A stretch of DNA of 64,000 bases, taken from assembly GCA_964473465.1 (NCBI GenBank), contig CAYYPE010000001.1, forward strand, positions 186,001-250,000, written 5' to 3'. Positions within the stretch are counted from its first letter, which is position 1. Every line of letters begins with the position of its first letter. Position numbers and translations under genes: made by a program. Below are positions 18,579 to 27,964 of the stretch, one piece after another. The notes beneath the pieces are model-generated. The model did not search any database. It was given only the letters and a program-made list of their open reading frames with translations, and was not told the origin of the DNA. This stretch comes from CALHRB01 sp964473465. Its GTDB lineage: Bacteria > Bacteroidota > Ignavibacteria > Kapaibacteriales > UBA2268.

Positions 18579-18612
18579 TTAACAATTGTAAAATATAAAA
18601 AACCTGAAAAAA

Positions 18613-21600
18613 ATGAAATTAAAAATACAGATTTTATTGAAAATCATATTATTGATAACCTTAATATCCCCATTAAAATCACAATACTGGGAAAAAGTAA
18701 ATCTGCCAATTGGATATTCAACTAATTATTGGCTGGATGTGTATTTTTTGCCTGGAGACCCAAATTATGGTTGGGCATGTGGTTTTAACGGTATGGTTAT
18801 AAGAACCACTGACGGAGGAAATAGTTGGGCTGGTTCGACAATATCAGGGGCATATCACCTTGAGAGTATTCATTTTCCAAGCAGAACAGTTGGTTACACA
18901 TCAGGTGTTGATGGGATTTTTAAATCAACAAACGGAGGAGTTACCTGGTTTGATATTCGACCGTCTGATGCTGGTGTTGGAATGTTTTTCTGGGGTTGCT
19001 ATTTTGTTGATGAACTGAATGGAATTGTTGTTGGTGATGGATGTGTAACAGACCAACATTTCTGGAAGACCACAGATGGTGGGAATACGTGGACTTTGTT
19101 CACTGGAAGTGAAGCAGAAAGCGGAATGACTGACGTTATTCTTTACGAATCAAACGGAAGAGGCTTTGCAGTTAGCAGTGGGAGAATCTGGAATACCACC
19201 GACGGAGGGTCTTCATGGCAGGTTTATGCTAATTCTGGAACAAAGGTCTGGCAGGAAGAAATCACACATTTAGGAACATCATTTTTAGTTCCTTATGCCG
19301 GAACAACCTGTCAGGGTGGGGGAAGCGACGGAGGTATGCGTTTTTCTACAAATCTTGGAAATAGCTGGACACAGTTTCGGGTGGGAACGCCAATGTTTGG
19401 AACTTTTTTAATTGATGGAAGAACCGGTTGGGCTTGCGGATATAATCAGGCAGTATATTATACATCTGACGCAGGGGCAAGCTGGGAACTAAGAAATTGC
19501 GGTATTGACAGAGGAAATCTTGATGATTTATGGTTTATAAATGCAAATAATGGCTGGGTGGTCGGAGAAGGTGTTTATAAATTATCACCTTCGACTCAGA
19601 AAGTATCCAAAACAAATCTAAATTTTGGTGAATTTTGCATCGGCTCGCCAAAATATGACACAATCTGGGTTAAAAACCTTTCATTCAGGAGTGCTTCGGG
19701 AAGCTGGTCTATCGGGGGAACTCATCCTAATGATTTTAGGGTGATTGAACCATCACAGAATTTTATTATGAACTCTTGCGATTCTCAAAGGGTTATTGTT
19801 GTATTTAATCCAACTCAGGGCGGGAATAGAAGTGCAGATCTTGAGATAATAACGGAAGGAATAAGGCAGTTTATTATTCCTTTAACAGGTAATGCAATAC
19901 GAGCAACTGCCGTTCCTTCCGATACACTAATAGTAATCAATCGGGCTATCTGCGGATTTAAATATGAGAAGACACTACGCTGGACTGCCGAAGCTTCCGG
20001 GGAGCGTATCACGATGATTCAAAAGATTTCAGGCTCGAATGAATTTGGATTTTCAGTGAGGTTGCCCATTTTGGTAACAACTATGGGTGTTGAAACGAAA
20101 TTCACAATTCAATTGCAGGATACAGGCTGGCAGGAAGCAAGATTCAAAGTTAGTCTTTTCCCCTGTGAAAGGGATACTTTCGTTACCATACGGGCGTATG
20201 GTGTTTCACCGATAATTAATGCTGATGCATCGGGAAAAGATGTTAAACTGGAATGCATCAAGAAGGGAAAACTTGAATTTGAAATTAAGAACACAGGAAA
20301 TGACTCATTAATCATCAAATCTGCCCGATTGATTGATCCAGGGGCTGGGTTTACAGTTGCAGGATGGAAAAGCGGAAAAAACATCCCAATAACTTTACTT
20401 CCGGGCGAAAAAGATACATTGATTCTTAATTTCAATCCCACTACTACCGGCAGGTTTGTAACAAGGTTAAGACTTGAGAACAATGATGTTACTACTGCCA
20501 GGGGGGATAAAAATCCTCTGGAGCTGACTCTTACCGGGGAATATGGATTTGCAAACCTTAATCCAAAAATTAAAAATATTGACTTTGGAAGAATTTGTAT
20601 AGGCGATTCATTATCTGTTCCTGTATCATTTTTTAAGACTGGCAATCTTACTTTGACGGTTAATAAACCAAATTTCATTAAAAATCATTTCTCGTATAGT
20701 TTTCCTGCTTCACTTTTTCCAAGAACTATTACTTTGCTGACAGATACTTTAAAGGGATTTATAAGTTTCAAACCAACAACAAGAGGAATATTTTCTGATA
20801 CTCTTGTTTTAACTGCTTTACCCTGTTTCGACACTATAAAAATAGCTATAAAAGGCGAGAGCATCGAGGGAGGATTAAGGCTCAGCCCTGCTTTCTTTGA
20901 TGGTATTTTTATGACAAACCAGCCAAACCAAAGGGTTGCCAGAGTTACTAATACCGGAACAATTGATTTAAAGATAACAAAGGTGTATATAAATCCTCAA
21001 TTGACAAATTTTTCTTATAATTTTTCTCCAAATCTGCCAGTTGATATAAGTCCCGGTCAATCATTGGATTTTACATTCAATTTTATACCTTTGGTTGATT
21101 CGAGCTTTAGGACAAATTTGTGTTTTTTTGCGGAAGGAGAGTGCCCTGTTGAAGAGTGTTTATTGATAAATATTCAGTCATTAAGTCCAAGTCTTGAGTT
21201 CAACAGGACTGCGATTGATTTTGGATTGCAAACCTGTAATCCCTTCAAAAAAAATGAGAATATAAGAATTACAAACACAGGTGTTCTGGCTGATACTATA
21301 ACAATACTTGAAATTATCCCCGATGAGACTCATTTCAAAATTAACAATAAACCAATAATACCAATTATCATTATGCCGACAGAGTCAATGGATTTAGAAG
21401 TTTCATATTTTCCTTTAACTGAGGGGATTCATAACGCTGAAGTAATAGTTGAATCAAAAAATATGCAAGGGAAAAATGTTAGCATAAAATTGAGTGGTGA
21501 ATTCAGAAGGACAGAAACAACACCAAAAACTTTTACTTATGATTTTGGCAAATTTGAAAATTGTGAGAATGATAAACAAATAAAAATTACTTATCAGAAC

Positions 21601-22857
21601 AGAGGTTCACTAACTGATACGCTGATTATTACAAAATCGGGCTCATCATCTGGTTTTTCCTCTATCCCTAATGGTTATCTAATTGTAGAACCAAACAACA
21701 CCAGTGATTTGTTGATATTATTGAAACCGGTTGAATTCAATATAGACGGCGTTTACAATACAACATTTTCTTTGCTCAGCAAGATATGTAATTATACTTT
21801 AACAGCTGATGTTATGGGTGAATTAACAACACCGAGATTGACAATTAGCCCGTCAAAACTTGATTTTGGCTCTATCTGGAAAAATGATGAGGCAACAAGG
21901 ACTATCAGCCTAGAAAATAATACTTCTGAGAAAATTGAAATTAACGAAATTAAAATCAACCCTGAAAACACAGGATTTTCTTATCAATTAAATTTACCTA
22001 TTATCATAGAGCCTTCAGGTATTGTCAATTTGCCGGTGAAATTTACTGGAAATGCAGAAGGAGATTTCGTAGCAAATCTGGAAATAATTCAAAAAACAAA
22101 GTGCCTTGATACATTTTCTGTAGAATTACTGGCAAGAGTCCCACAAGAGCGATATAAAAACAGAATTGCTATTGGAGAATACAATGTAGCACCGGGAGAT
22201 AAGTTTCTTGTCGCAGTTTCCTTGCAGGACAGTCTCCCAAGAGTAAACCTAACAAAACTTGATTATACAATAAGTTTTGACCGATGGCTATTTTATCCTT
22301 ATAATGTATTAGTAAGGTCTGGCGAAATGCCTATAGAAACAACATTTGAATATCAGAATGGAGTCTTGAAGGGTTCTCTGAGCGAAGAAATTGTAAAAGA
22401 TTTATTTAAAAAATCCGGAGAATTTCTCTGGATAGATGGTATTGCTCTTGCATCTGACCCAAATGTTACAAAGTTAGAATTAAAAGAAATTGAAATAAAT
22501 AGCGACAAAGATGTTGATATTGAGAAGAAGGATGGCTGGCTTCAGGTAGCTCCTTTATGTTTACCTGTTGCGGCTATTAAATATACTTTCATACCAGATT
22601 TGATAATAACCACAAGAAATCAGATAATTAATGATGGGAGATTTATTGTTGACATAAAAGCTACTGACGAAATGAATATATTTGTAACAATAAATGATAT
22701 CAATGGAAATGCTCTAAGCCAAACGACACAAAAAGTAGGCAAAAATACTAAAGAATTAGTGTTTGAATTGAGCCAATTAATTTCTGGGACTTATTTCATA
22801 ACAGTTAAATCAGACTATATGCACATCTGGCGAGATAGATTTAATGTCATCAGATAG
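18613..22857 (+). CDS. Large exported Ycf48/BNR-repeat protein with ASH/choice-of-anchor-D domains, cohesin-like domain and sorting-like C-terminus
   Basis: The 1414-residue product has a signal peptide (about 1-24). Residues 25-330 are BNR/Ycf48-like beta-propeller blades (repeats of TTDGGNSW, STNGGVTW, TTDGGSSW, TSDAGASW). From about 335 to 1150 there is a series of Ig-like ASH/choice-of-anchor-D domains, each opening with a segment such as LNFGEFCIG or IDFGRICIGD and often with paired Cys. Around 1183-1310 is a cohesin-like domain (AIGEYNVAPGDKFLVAVSL). The last 80 residues (FVTINDINGN...SGTYFITVKS) look like a T9SS sorting domain without the usual YPNP start. It is likely a surface adhesin or scaffold exported by T9SS. 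No enzymatic residues are seen. Its stop lies one base from the convergent uxs-type gene. Confidence 0.8.
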   Translation: MKLKIQILLKIILLITLISPLKSQYWEKVNLPIGYSTNYWLDVYFLPGDPNYGWACGFNGMVIRTTDGGNSWAGSTISGAYHLESIHFPSRTVGYTSGVDGIFKSTNGGVTWFDIRPSDAGVGMFFWGCYFVDELNGIVVGDGCVTDQHFWKTTDGGNTWTLFTGSEAESGMTDVILYESNGRGFAVSSGRIWNTTDGGSSWQVYANSGTKVWQEEITHLGTSFLVPYAGTTCQGGGSDGGMRFSTNLGNSWTQFRVGTPMFGTFLIDGRTGWACGYNQAVYYTSDAGASWELRNCGIDRGNLDDLWFINANNGWVVGEGVYKLSPSTQKVSKTNLNFGEFCIGSPKYDTIWVKNLSFRSASGSWSIGGTHPNDFRVIEPSQNFIMNSCDSQRVIVVFNPTQGGNRSADLEIITEGIRQFIIPLTGNAIRATAVPSDTLIVINRAICGFKYEKTLRWTAEASGERITMIQKISGSNEFGFSVRLPILVTTMGVETKFTIQLQDTGWQEARFKVSLFPCERDTFVTIRAYGVSPIINADASGKDVKLECIKKGKLEFEIKNTGNDSLIIKSARLIDPGAGFTVAGWKSGKNIPITLLPGEKDTLILNFNPTTTGRFVTRLRLENNDVTTARGDKNPLELTLTGEYGFANLNPKIKNIDFGRICIGDSLSVPVSFFKTGNLTLTVNKPNFIKNHFSYSFPASLFPRTITLLTDTLKGFISFKPTTRGIFSDTLVLTALPCFDTIKIAIKGESIEGGLRLSPAFFDGIFMTNQPNQRVARVTNTGTIDLKITKVYINPQLTNFSYNFSPNLPVDISPGQSLDFTFNFIPLVDSSFRTNLCFFAEGECPVEECLLINIQSLSPSLEFNRTAIDFGLQTCNPFKKNENIRITNTGVLADTITILEIIPDETHFKINNKPIIPIIIMPTESMDLEVSYFPLTEGIHNAEVIVESKNMQGKNVSIKLSGEFRRTETTPKTFTYDFGKFENCENDKQIKITYQNRGSLTDTLIITKSGSSSGFSSIPNGYLIVEPNNTSDLLILLKPVEFNIDGVYNTTFSLLSKICNYTLTADVMGELTTPRLTISPSKLDFGSIWKNDEATRTISLENNTSEKIEINEIKINPENTGFSYQLNLPIIIEPSGIVNLPVKFTGNAEGDFVANLEIIQKTKCLDTFSVELLARVPQERYKNRIAIGEYNVAPGDKFLVAVSLQDSLPRVNLTKLDYTISFDRWLFYPYNVLVRSGEMPIETTFEYQNGVLKGSLSEEIVKDLFKKSGEFLWIDGIALASDPNVTKLELKEIEINSDKDVDIEKKDGWLQVAPLCLPVAAIKYTFIPDLIITTRNQIINDGRFIVDIKATDEMNIFVTINDINGNALSQTTQKVGKNTKELVFELSQLISGTYFITVKSDYMHIWRDRFNVIR

Positions 22858-22858
22858 T

Positions 22859-23797
22859 TCAGCAGCCAAGCCTTTTCCTGAAATCATCAATTGTGTGCAT
22901 TAAGCCAATATTTCTTGGAACTTTAGGTTCCCAGTTCAATAGTTTTTTTGCCAAAGTGATGTCTGGCTTTCTGACTTTCGGGTCATCTTCGGGTAACTCT
23001 TTGAAAACTATCTGACTTTTTGAGTTTGTAAGTTGAATAATTTCCTTTGCTAAATCGAGCATTGTAATTTCATCCGGATTGCCAATATTGACTGGATGAG
23101 TAACATTAGAGTTAATCAGTCGGAAAATTCCCTCGATTAAATCGTCAACATAACATACTGACCTTGTTTGCAACCCATCGCCGAATACGGTTACTACATC
23201 ATTGTTCAGGGCTTGAGATATGAATGCAGGAATGGCTCTTCCGTCGTTTATTCTCATTCTGGGACCATAAGTATTGAAGATTCTAACGATACGAGTGTCA
23301 ACACCATGATAGCGATGGTAAGCCATAGTCATAGCTTCAGCAAATCTTTTAGCTTCATCATAAACACCACGGGAGCCGACTGGATTGACATTGCCCCAAT
23401 ATGATTCATTCTGAGGGTGGATTAGCGGGTCACCATAAACTTCGCTTGTGCTGGCAAGGAGGTATCTTGCTTTTTTTTCTTTTGCCAGACCGAGAGTTTT
23501 ATGAGTCCCAAGCGATCCAACCTTTAAGGTTTGGATGGGAAGCTTTAAATAATCAATGGGTGAGGCAGGAGAAGCAAAATGAAGGATAAAATCAACATCT
23601 CCGGGAATATAAGTATAATTGGTTACATCATAATTGATAAATTTAAACTTTGGATTTCCGAAATTATGGGCAATATTTTCGGCACTTCCGGTTATTAAAT
23701 TATCAATACAAGTAACCTCATCGCCCTCTGCTAAGAATCTGTCGCATAGATGAGAGCCAAGAAAACCAGCCCCACCTGTAATTACTACTTTTGCCAT
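22859..23797 (-). CDS. UDP-glucuronate decarboxylase (UDP-xylose synthase-type SDR)
   Basis: The 312-residue extended SDR has TGGAGFLGSHLCDRF at the N-terminus, the substrate motif HFASPASPIDY typical of UDP-xylose synthases, STSEVYGDP, the catalytic YDEAK (in GSRGVYDEAK) and RIFNTYGPRMR. These enzymes oxidise UDP-glucuronate, lose CO2 and reduce the keto intermediate to UDP-xylose. The length fits the soluble bacterial form. It is the last gene of a minus-strand run that includes GT9, cyclophilin and GH57 genes, and it could supply UDP-xylose to cell-surface glycans. A dTDP-glucose dehydratase is less likely because of the ASPASP motif. Confidence 0.88.
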   Translation of the reverse strand: MAKVVITGGAGFLGSHLCDRFLAEGDEVTCIDNLITGSAENIAHNFGNPKFKFINYDVTNYTYIPGDVDFILHFASPASPIDYLKLPIQTLKVGSLGTHKTLGLAKEKKARYLLASTSEVYGDPLIHPQNESYWGNVNPVGSRGVYDEAKRFAEAMTMAYHRYHGVDTRIVRIFNTYGPRMRINDGRAIPAFISQALNNDVVTVFGDGLQTRSVCYVDDLIEGIFRLINSNVTHPVNIGNPDEITMLDLAKEIIQLTNSKSQIVFKELPEDDPKVRKPDITLAKKLLNWEPKVPRNIGLMHTIDDFRKRLGC

Positions 23798-23845
23798 AAT
23801 TCAATAGAAAAAATTACAAATTTAATGTTTTTAGGATAATTTTAA

Positions 23846-24820
23846 TTAAAGTTTTTCAGATATCCTGACAATAGCTTCGAAAACCTTATGGACGCTTATA
23901 TCGTCAATTATTTCGCTCTCTTCAGGTGTCATAACAGCTTCATAGCAATCGCTCAAAGGATGAAACATTGAGTAAAAAAAGGGGTTATTGGCAAAAAGTC
24001 CAACCAGTTTTCTATTGTATGCAGCGGCAACATGGACTAAAGCAGTGTCTGGAGTAATCACCAAATCGCTACTTTTAATTAATGAAACCACATCCAAAAA
24101 GTTTCTTGATGGAAAGTGAATAATGTTTTTTGTATTTTGAAGGATATAATTAACTTCACTTGATTCAGTTGGAGCAGAGGTTATGACAAAATTGAAATTT
24201 TCCAGTTTTGAATTTTGTTTTGTTAAGTTGATTAATTCAATCCATTTATTTGTATCCCACATTTTTCGCTTTTGGCTTGCAGAGATATTAATGACAATAT
24301 ATTTATCTATACTATTTTTAGTCTTAAATTCTGAATAATAAGCGATGGAATCGGGCGATTCGTAAATAACTGGTTTATAATACATTTGAGAAATAACAAT
24401 ATCCATATATCTAAGTGGATTAAGAATCTTTAAGGAATAATGCTTACCTTCATTTTCCTTATTGGTGGGGATGGGTAAGTTAAAACTACTCTTCTTGCCG
24501 GAGATAAAACCTATTTTGTTTTTTGCACGAATAATTTTTGACAGAATGGAACTTTCTTTCGAGAAATGATCTTTTGGATCAATATAAAAATCATATGTAT
24601 TTTTTCTGATTTTATTTAAAAAACTAATCAGTTTAAATGGTGATTTGTCATAAATATAGATTTGATTAATATGCGGATTAAATTGAATTACTGAATGATT
24701 TTTAGTTCCGCAAATAACATCAATAGTGCCATCGGAATATTTTTCCTTGATAAGTGAAAACATTGGAGTAAGCAAAATCATATCTCCAATACGACCAAGT
24801 TGAGTAATCAGGATTTTCAA
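23846..24820 (-). CDS. Glycosyltransferase family 9 (heptosyltransferase-like)
   Basis: The 324-residue protein begins with the GT9 hallmark (ILITQLGRIGDMILLTPMF) and has the two-Rossmann GT-B layout. C-terminal motifs are VINISASQKRKMW and SSDLVITPDTALVHVAAAYNRKLVGLF. GT9 enzymes transfer ADP-heptose to LPS core or related acceptors. Without LPS-core neighbours the sugar cannot be fixed. The gene starts one base after the stop of the cyclophilin gene and is surely co-transcribed with it. No membrane segments are seen, so it probably works at the inner face of the cytoplasmic membrane. Confidence 0.9.
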   Translation of the reverse strand: MKILITQLGRIGDMILLTPMFSLIKEKYSDGTIDVICGTKNHSVIQFNPHINQIYIYDKSPFKLISFLNKIRKNTYDFYIDPKDHFSKESSILSKIIRAKNKIGFISGKKSSFNLPIPTNKENEGKHYSLKILNPLRYMDIVISQMYYKPVIYESPDSIAYYSEFKTKNSIDKYIVINISASQKRKMWDTNKWIELINLTKQNSKLENFNFVITSAPTESSEVNYILQNTKNIIHFPSRNFLDVVSLIKSSDLVITPDTALVHVAAAYNRKLVGLFANNPFFYSMFHPLSDCYEAVMTPEESEIIDDISVHKVFEAIVRISEKL

Positions 24821-24821
24821 A

Positions 24822-25532
24822 TTATTTGACTGTCTTGATATTAACGGATAAAATTTTTATGGGCTTGACTGGCATACTATCGTCAGGGTCAATGTTTCCA
24901 GAGATTATATCAACATTTGAAATTTTTTCAACAACATCCATACCCTCGCTAACTCTACCGAAAATAGTCCATCTAGGCTCCAAATTAACTGCTTCGTCGA
25001 GGCATATAAAAAACTGACTTGTGTTTGTATTTGGACCACGATTCGCCATAGCAACCACCCCTTTATGATAGCCGATTTTGAATGAAGGAGATTGAGGATT
25101 AATTTCATCATTGAATTCTTTGCCAAAGCTTGATTTTCCTCCAAGTCCCCATTCGTTTTTTTTAGATTTGAATTTAGTATTACCATCACCGGTTTGAATC
25201 AAAAAATTTTTTGCCACTCTATGGAAAAGAACTCCATTATAATAACCAGATTTTGATAGTTTAATAAAATTTTCGACTGTTTTTGGTGCATCTAATCCGA
25301 AAAGTTCAATCATGATATTGCCCATTGAAGTTTTTATAAGGGCAGTATGTGTAACTACGGGTGTGTCTGTTTGGTATTGAAGTTTTATTCCGTTTTTAGC
25401 CTTATCTTTTTCGGTAATTTCATTTTTATTATCAGTTGATTTGTCAAGTTTATCTTCAAGTTCGTTGCATGAAATTAGAAAGATAAATATAAAAATGCTT
25501 AATGATAGTATTTTTAGCATAAAGATTTTCAT
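24822..25532 (-). CDS. Cyclophilin-type peptidyl-prolyl isomerase lipoprotein
   Basis: The 236-residue product starts with a lipoprotein signal (IFIFLISC, Cys near residue 22), a charged linker of about 40 residues, then a cyclophilin domain. Core residues are visible: FHRVAKNFLIQTGD (catalytic Arg and Gln), FNDEI, GVVAMANRGPNTNTSQFFI and the final RVSEGMDVVEKI. It should catalyse prolyl cis-trans isomerisation and help fold exported proteins in the periplasm. The start is the ATG at 25532. A second ATG at 25520 is possible and leaves the signal intact. It sits ten bases behind the GH57 gene and one base before GT9. Confidence 0.92.
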   Translation of the reverse strand: MKIFMLKILSLSIFIFIFLISCNELEDKLDKSTDNKNEITEKDKAKNGIKLQYQTDTPVVTHTALIKTSMGNIMIELFGLDAPKTVENFIKLSKSGYYNGVLFHRVAKNFLIQTGDGNTKFKSKKNEWGLGGKSSFGKEFNDEINPQSPSFKIGYHKGVVAMANRGPNTNTSQFFICLDEAVNLEPRWTIFGRVSEGMDVVEKISNVDIISGNIDPDDSMPVKPIKILSVNIKTVK

Positions 25533-25542
25533 AATATAACAT

Positions 25543-27630
25543 TTAAAAAATTAGATCTAAAGTCCCCTGATTAGGATAAAATAACTCACCATCAGCTGTT
25601 TTAGTATGGATAACAATGGAAATCAAGGGTTTATTAACTGCAAGAAAGCCCTCGAAAAAAGTATTTTTTGAAATACTAAATTCAATTATTTCATTTTTTG
25701 CAACCGATAAATGGTTTATTTTAATTCCATCATTTGAATTTATCTCAAAAGAATTTTTTCTTATTGTTAGGTCAATTTTTTTAGGGGATTTAAAGCTGAA
25801 CAAAATAAAATCATCTGATTCGAATTTTCTGGTTTTATCGCAACGGAAGTAGATATAGTTTTCGTCTGAGCCGAACCAGATTCTGTGAATTAGTTCGCCA
25901 ACCTTGTGCATGGCAGACATAGAGGCTTTTGCATCATAATATCCAGCATTATCCCACTCGGATTCATAAATCAAACCGTCAATTTTTGGTGAAATATGAC
26001 CTTTAGGGAAAACCAATTGCTTGATCAAACCATTTTTTCCTAATGGATAAGAAAGATAGTCCGGAACCGCAGCTCCTATGAATTTATAAGCTTGAGAAAG
26101 GTGATATCTGAACATAACATCGAAGTCAGCCTTGTTTTCAGCGGTATGTTCATCGCCATACCACCAGAACCAGTCAGAACCTTCGGCAATATGGATTTCG
26201 GTGAGAGCAGCATCATAAGATTCATTATCAATATTATCTTTGGCTTCAAGGACGGCATTATGTGCATCAGAAAGAGCCTGCCAAGCAATTCTGTCATCTT
26301 TATGACCAATCCAGATTGAAAAATTTCCGTTAATCCATGAGCCAGCTTTAATATGAGTGATTGGTTCAAGGAAATCGTCTTTTGCCAAAACTTCAGAGAA
26401 TTTAACAGTTTTTAGTTCTGATGATTGGGTAAATAAACTATAAAGGTTGTTTAGATAATCATAGCCGTTGTTTTTATAATATTCCCAACAATTTTCGCCG
26501 TCAAGGATAATCGGCACAACTGCAAAATCAAGTGCATCCTCTCCATAATGATTAATAATATCAATCCTGATTTTTTTTAGTTTATTTATAAAATCATTAG
26601 CAGCGTCAAAAGGATTCCATCTTGAATAAACAAAACCAATTGCATCGGACAAATAGTGATCACGGAAGAAAAGTGAGATTTTTCCGTTCTCGCTTAAGTA
26701 AGTCCTTTTAAAGTATTTCTCTAAATGAAAATATCTATCTTTAAGGGTATTTTCGAGTAATTTTTCGTCAGATCCTGTCCATAATAAGCCTGATTGAATC
26801 ATTAAGTTCAAGACTTCATCTGAAAGAGAGCCTTCGGAGGGCCACATACCATTGGGATTGAATCCGAAAAGAGAATTATAGTAATTTATTGCCGATGATA
26901 TATGAAACTGAGCACTTTCGGGATGTTTATAGGTGAGTCCATTTAGTTCAAGGTCCGGCATGGATTCAAGAGCTGAATTTGTGTCACATAGAAGAGGAAG
27001 AATAGGATGATAATATGGTGAAACACTTATTTCAATTTGATTTAATGAATAGATTTTTTTAAGGGTTGGAACAATAGAAGAAAGTGTTTCAATGGTGAAA
27101 CTCATAAGTAGCAATTTTTCAGCCTCTGTAAAATTTTTACCCTTCTGGAAAAGTCTGCGAATAGCTTTATTTTCACGATTAATTGGACCAAACCATGTTA
27201 AATTATACCAAACCTGTAAATCGAGCCAATCCTGATCTGTCATCGAATTAATTGCTGAGTCATTTTTTTGTGATTTATCAAATAATTCTTTGTATCGCTG
27301 ATATGATAATATCATATTTTCGTAGTTGCAGATAAAAAAACTTTTGAGAATGCTCTTTTTATCTTCTAAGTTGAGTTCCTTAGCGGGTTTCTCTGTAAGA
27401 ATTTGAATTTTATCTTTTGTATTACCGGAGACATATTCTTCTATCTGCATTATAAGAGAAGGGGCAAGATTAAATGTTTGGTGAATGTTAGGAAATTCAT
27501 ATAAAATTTCTACCAAATCAAGATAATCTTTTACACCGTGAAATCTGACCCAAGGTAAAACAAATTCATTGCCCATTTCGTAATAAGGCTGGTGTTGATG
27601 CCATAGGATAGCGATTTTTAATGCTTTCAT
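25543..27630 (-). CDS. Glycoside hydrolase family 57 protein (alpha-glucan-active) with C-terminal binding-like domain
   Basis: The 695-residue protein has the GH57 start ILWHQHQPYY, the second block VRFHGVKDYLDLVEIL, and the later catalytic-region motifs GMWPSEGSLS (Glu266) and ILDGENCWEYY (Asp377), which I take as the nucleophile and acid/base candidates. GDEHTAENKADFD is the usual fifth block. From about residue 545 there is a beta-rich module (KIDGLIYESEWDNAGYYD) resembling the C-terminal domains of glucodextranase-like or CBM9-type proteins. GH57 enzymes cleave or rearrange alpha-glucans such as glycogen. No signal peptide is present, so it is likely cytoplasmic and acts on storage glucan. 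It is the first gene of the run leading to the cyclophilin, GT9 and UDP-xylose synthase-type genes. Confidence 0.88.
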   Translation of the reverse strand: MKALKIAILWHQHQPYYEMGNEFVLPWVRFHGVKDYLDLVEILYEFPNIHQTFNLAPSLIMQIEEYVSGNTKDKIQILTEKPAKELNLEDKKSILKSFFICNYENMILSYQRYKELFDKSQKNDSAINSMTDQDWLDLQVWYNLTWFGPINRENKAIRRLFQKGKNFTEAEKLLLMSFTIETLSSIVPTLKKIYSLNQIEISVSPYYHPILPLLCDTNSALESMPDLELNGLTYKHPESAQFHISSAINYYNSLFGFNPNGMWPSEGSLSDEVLNLMIQSGLLWTGSDEKLLENTLKDRYFHLEKYFKRTYLSENGKISLFFRDHYLSDAIGFVYSRWNPFDAANDFINKLKKIRIDIINHYGEDALDFAVVPIILDGENCWEYYKNNGYDYLNNLYSLFTQSSELKTVKFSEVLAKDDFLEPITHIKAGSWINGNFSIWIGHKDDRIAWQALSDAHNAVLEAKDNIDNESYDAALTEIHIAEGSDWFWWYGDEHTAENKADFDVMFRYHLSQAYKFIGAAVPDYLSYPLGKNGLIKQLVFPKGHISPKIDGLIYESEWDNAGYYDAKASMSAMHKVGELIHRIWFGSDENYIYFRCDKTRKFESDDFILFSFKSPKKIDLTIRKNSFEINSNDGIKINHLSVAKNEIIEFSISKNTFFEGFLAVNKPLISIVIHTKTADGELFYPNQGTLDLIF

Positions 27631-27770
27631 AAAAATTGATATTCTCTTTGATTAAAAAGCTAAGTTTTAAAAAAGTAATTTAACAATATTTTATTATTTT
27701 TGATATTGATAATTACAATCCTGCTCTGAGTAAAAATATTGCTATCTTTCTGACTGCGAGAGAATAGGGT

Positions 27771-27882
27771 TTTCACGCAGAGGTCGCGAGAGGAAGAGAT
27801 AGGTGAAACTTAGCGAACTTTGCGAAAGGAATAGATTTCACGCAGAGAGACGCAAATGGAAGACACGCAGAGGCCGCAAAGG
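27771..27882. repeat. Degenerate tandem CACGCAGAG-type intergenic repeats
   Basis: The 334-base gap between the GH57 gene and the aldo/keto reductase gene holds several copies of one short motif: TTTCACGCAGAGGTCGCGAG from 27771, TTTCACGCAGAGAGACGCAAA from 27837, and ACACGCAGAGGCCGCAAAGG from 27863. Between them, TTAGCGAACTTTGCGAAAGG at 27810-27829 is a further related block. This stretch is much more G+C-rich than its surroundings. Similar CACGCAGAG/CGCAAAG units occur between genes in many unrelated genomes. No gene, terminator or mobility gene is attached. Confidence 0.65.
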
Positions 27883-27964
27883 AAAAAGAGAAAATTCAAT
27901 AAGGTGAAAATAAAATTTAATTCAGGCTAATTCGATTTTTTAGATTTTAGACTTGAGGGATTTT

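Noticed and set aside
20109..20678. Open frame of 189 codons on the minus strand inside the 1414-residue exported protein gene
   Set aside because: It lies wholly within a well-supported coding region, has no recognisable protein pattern, and its composition follows from the opposite frame.
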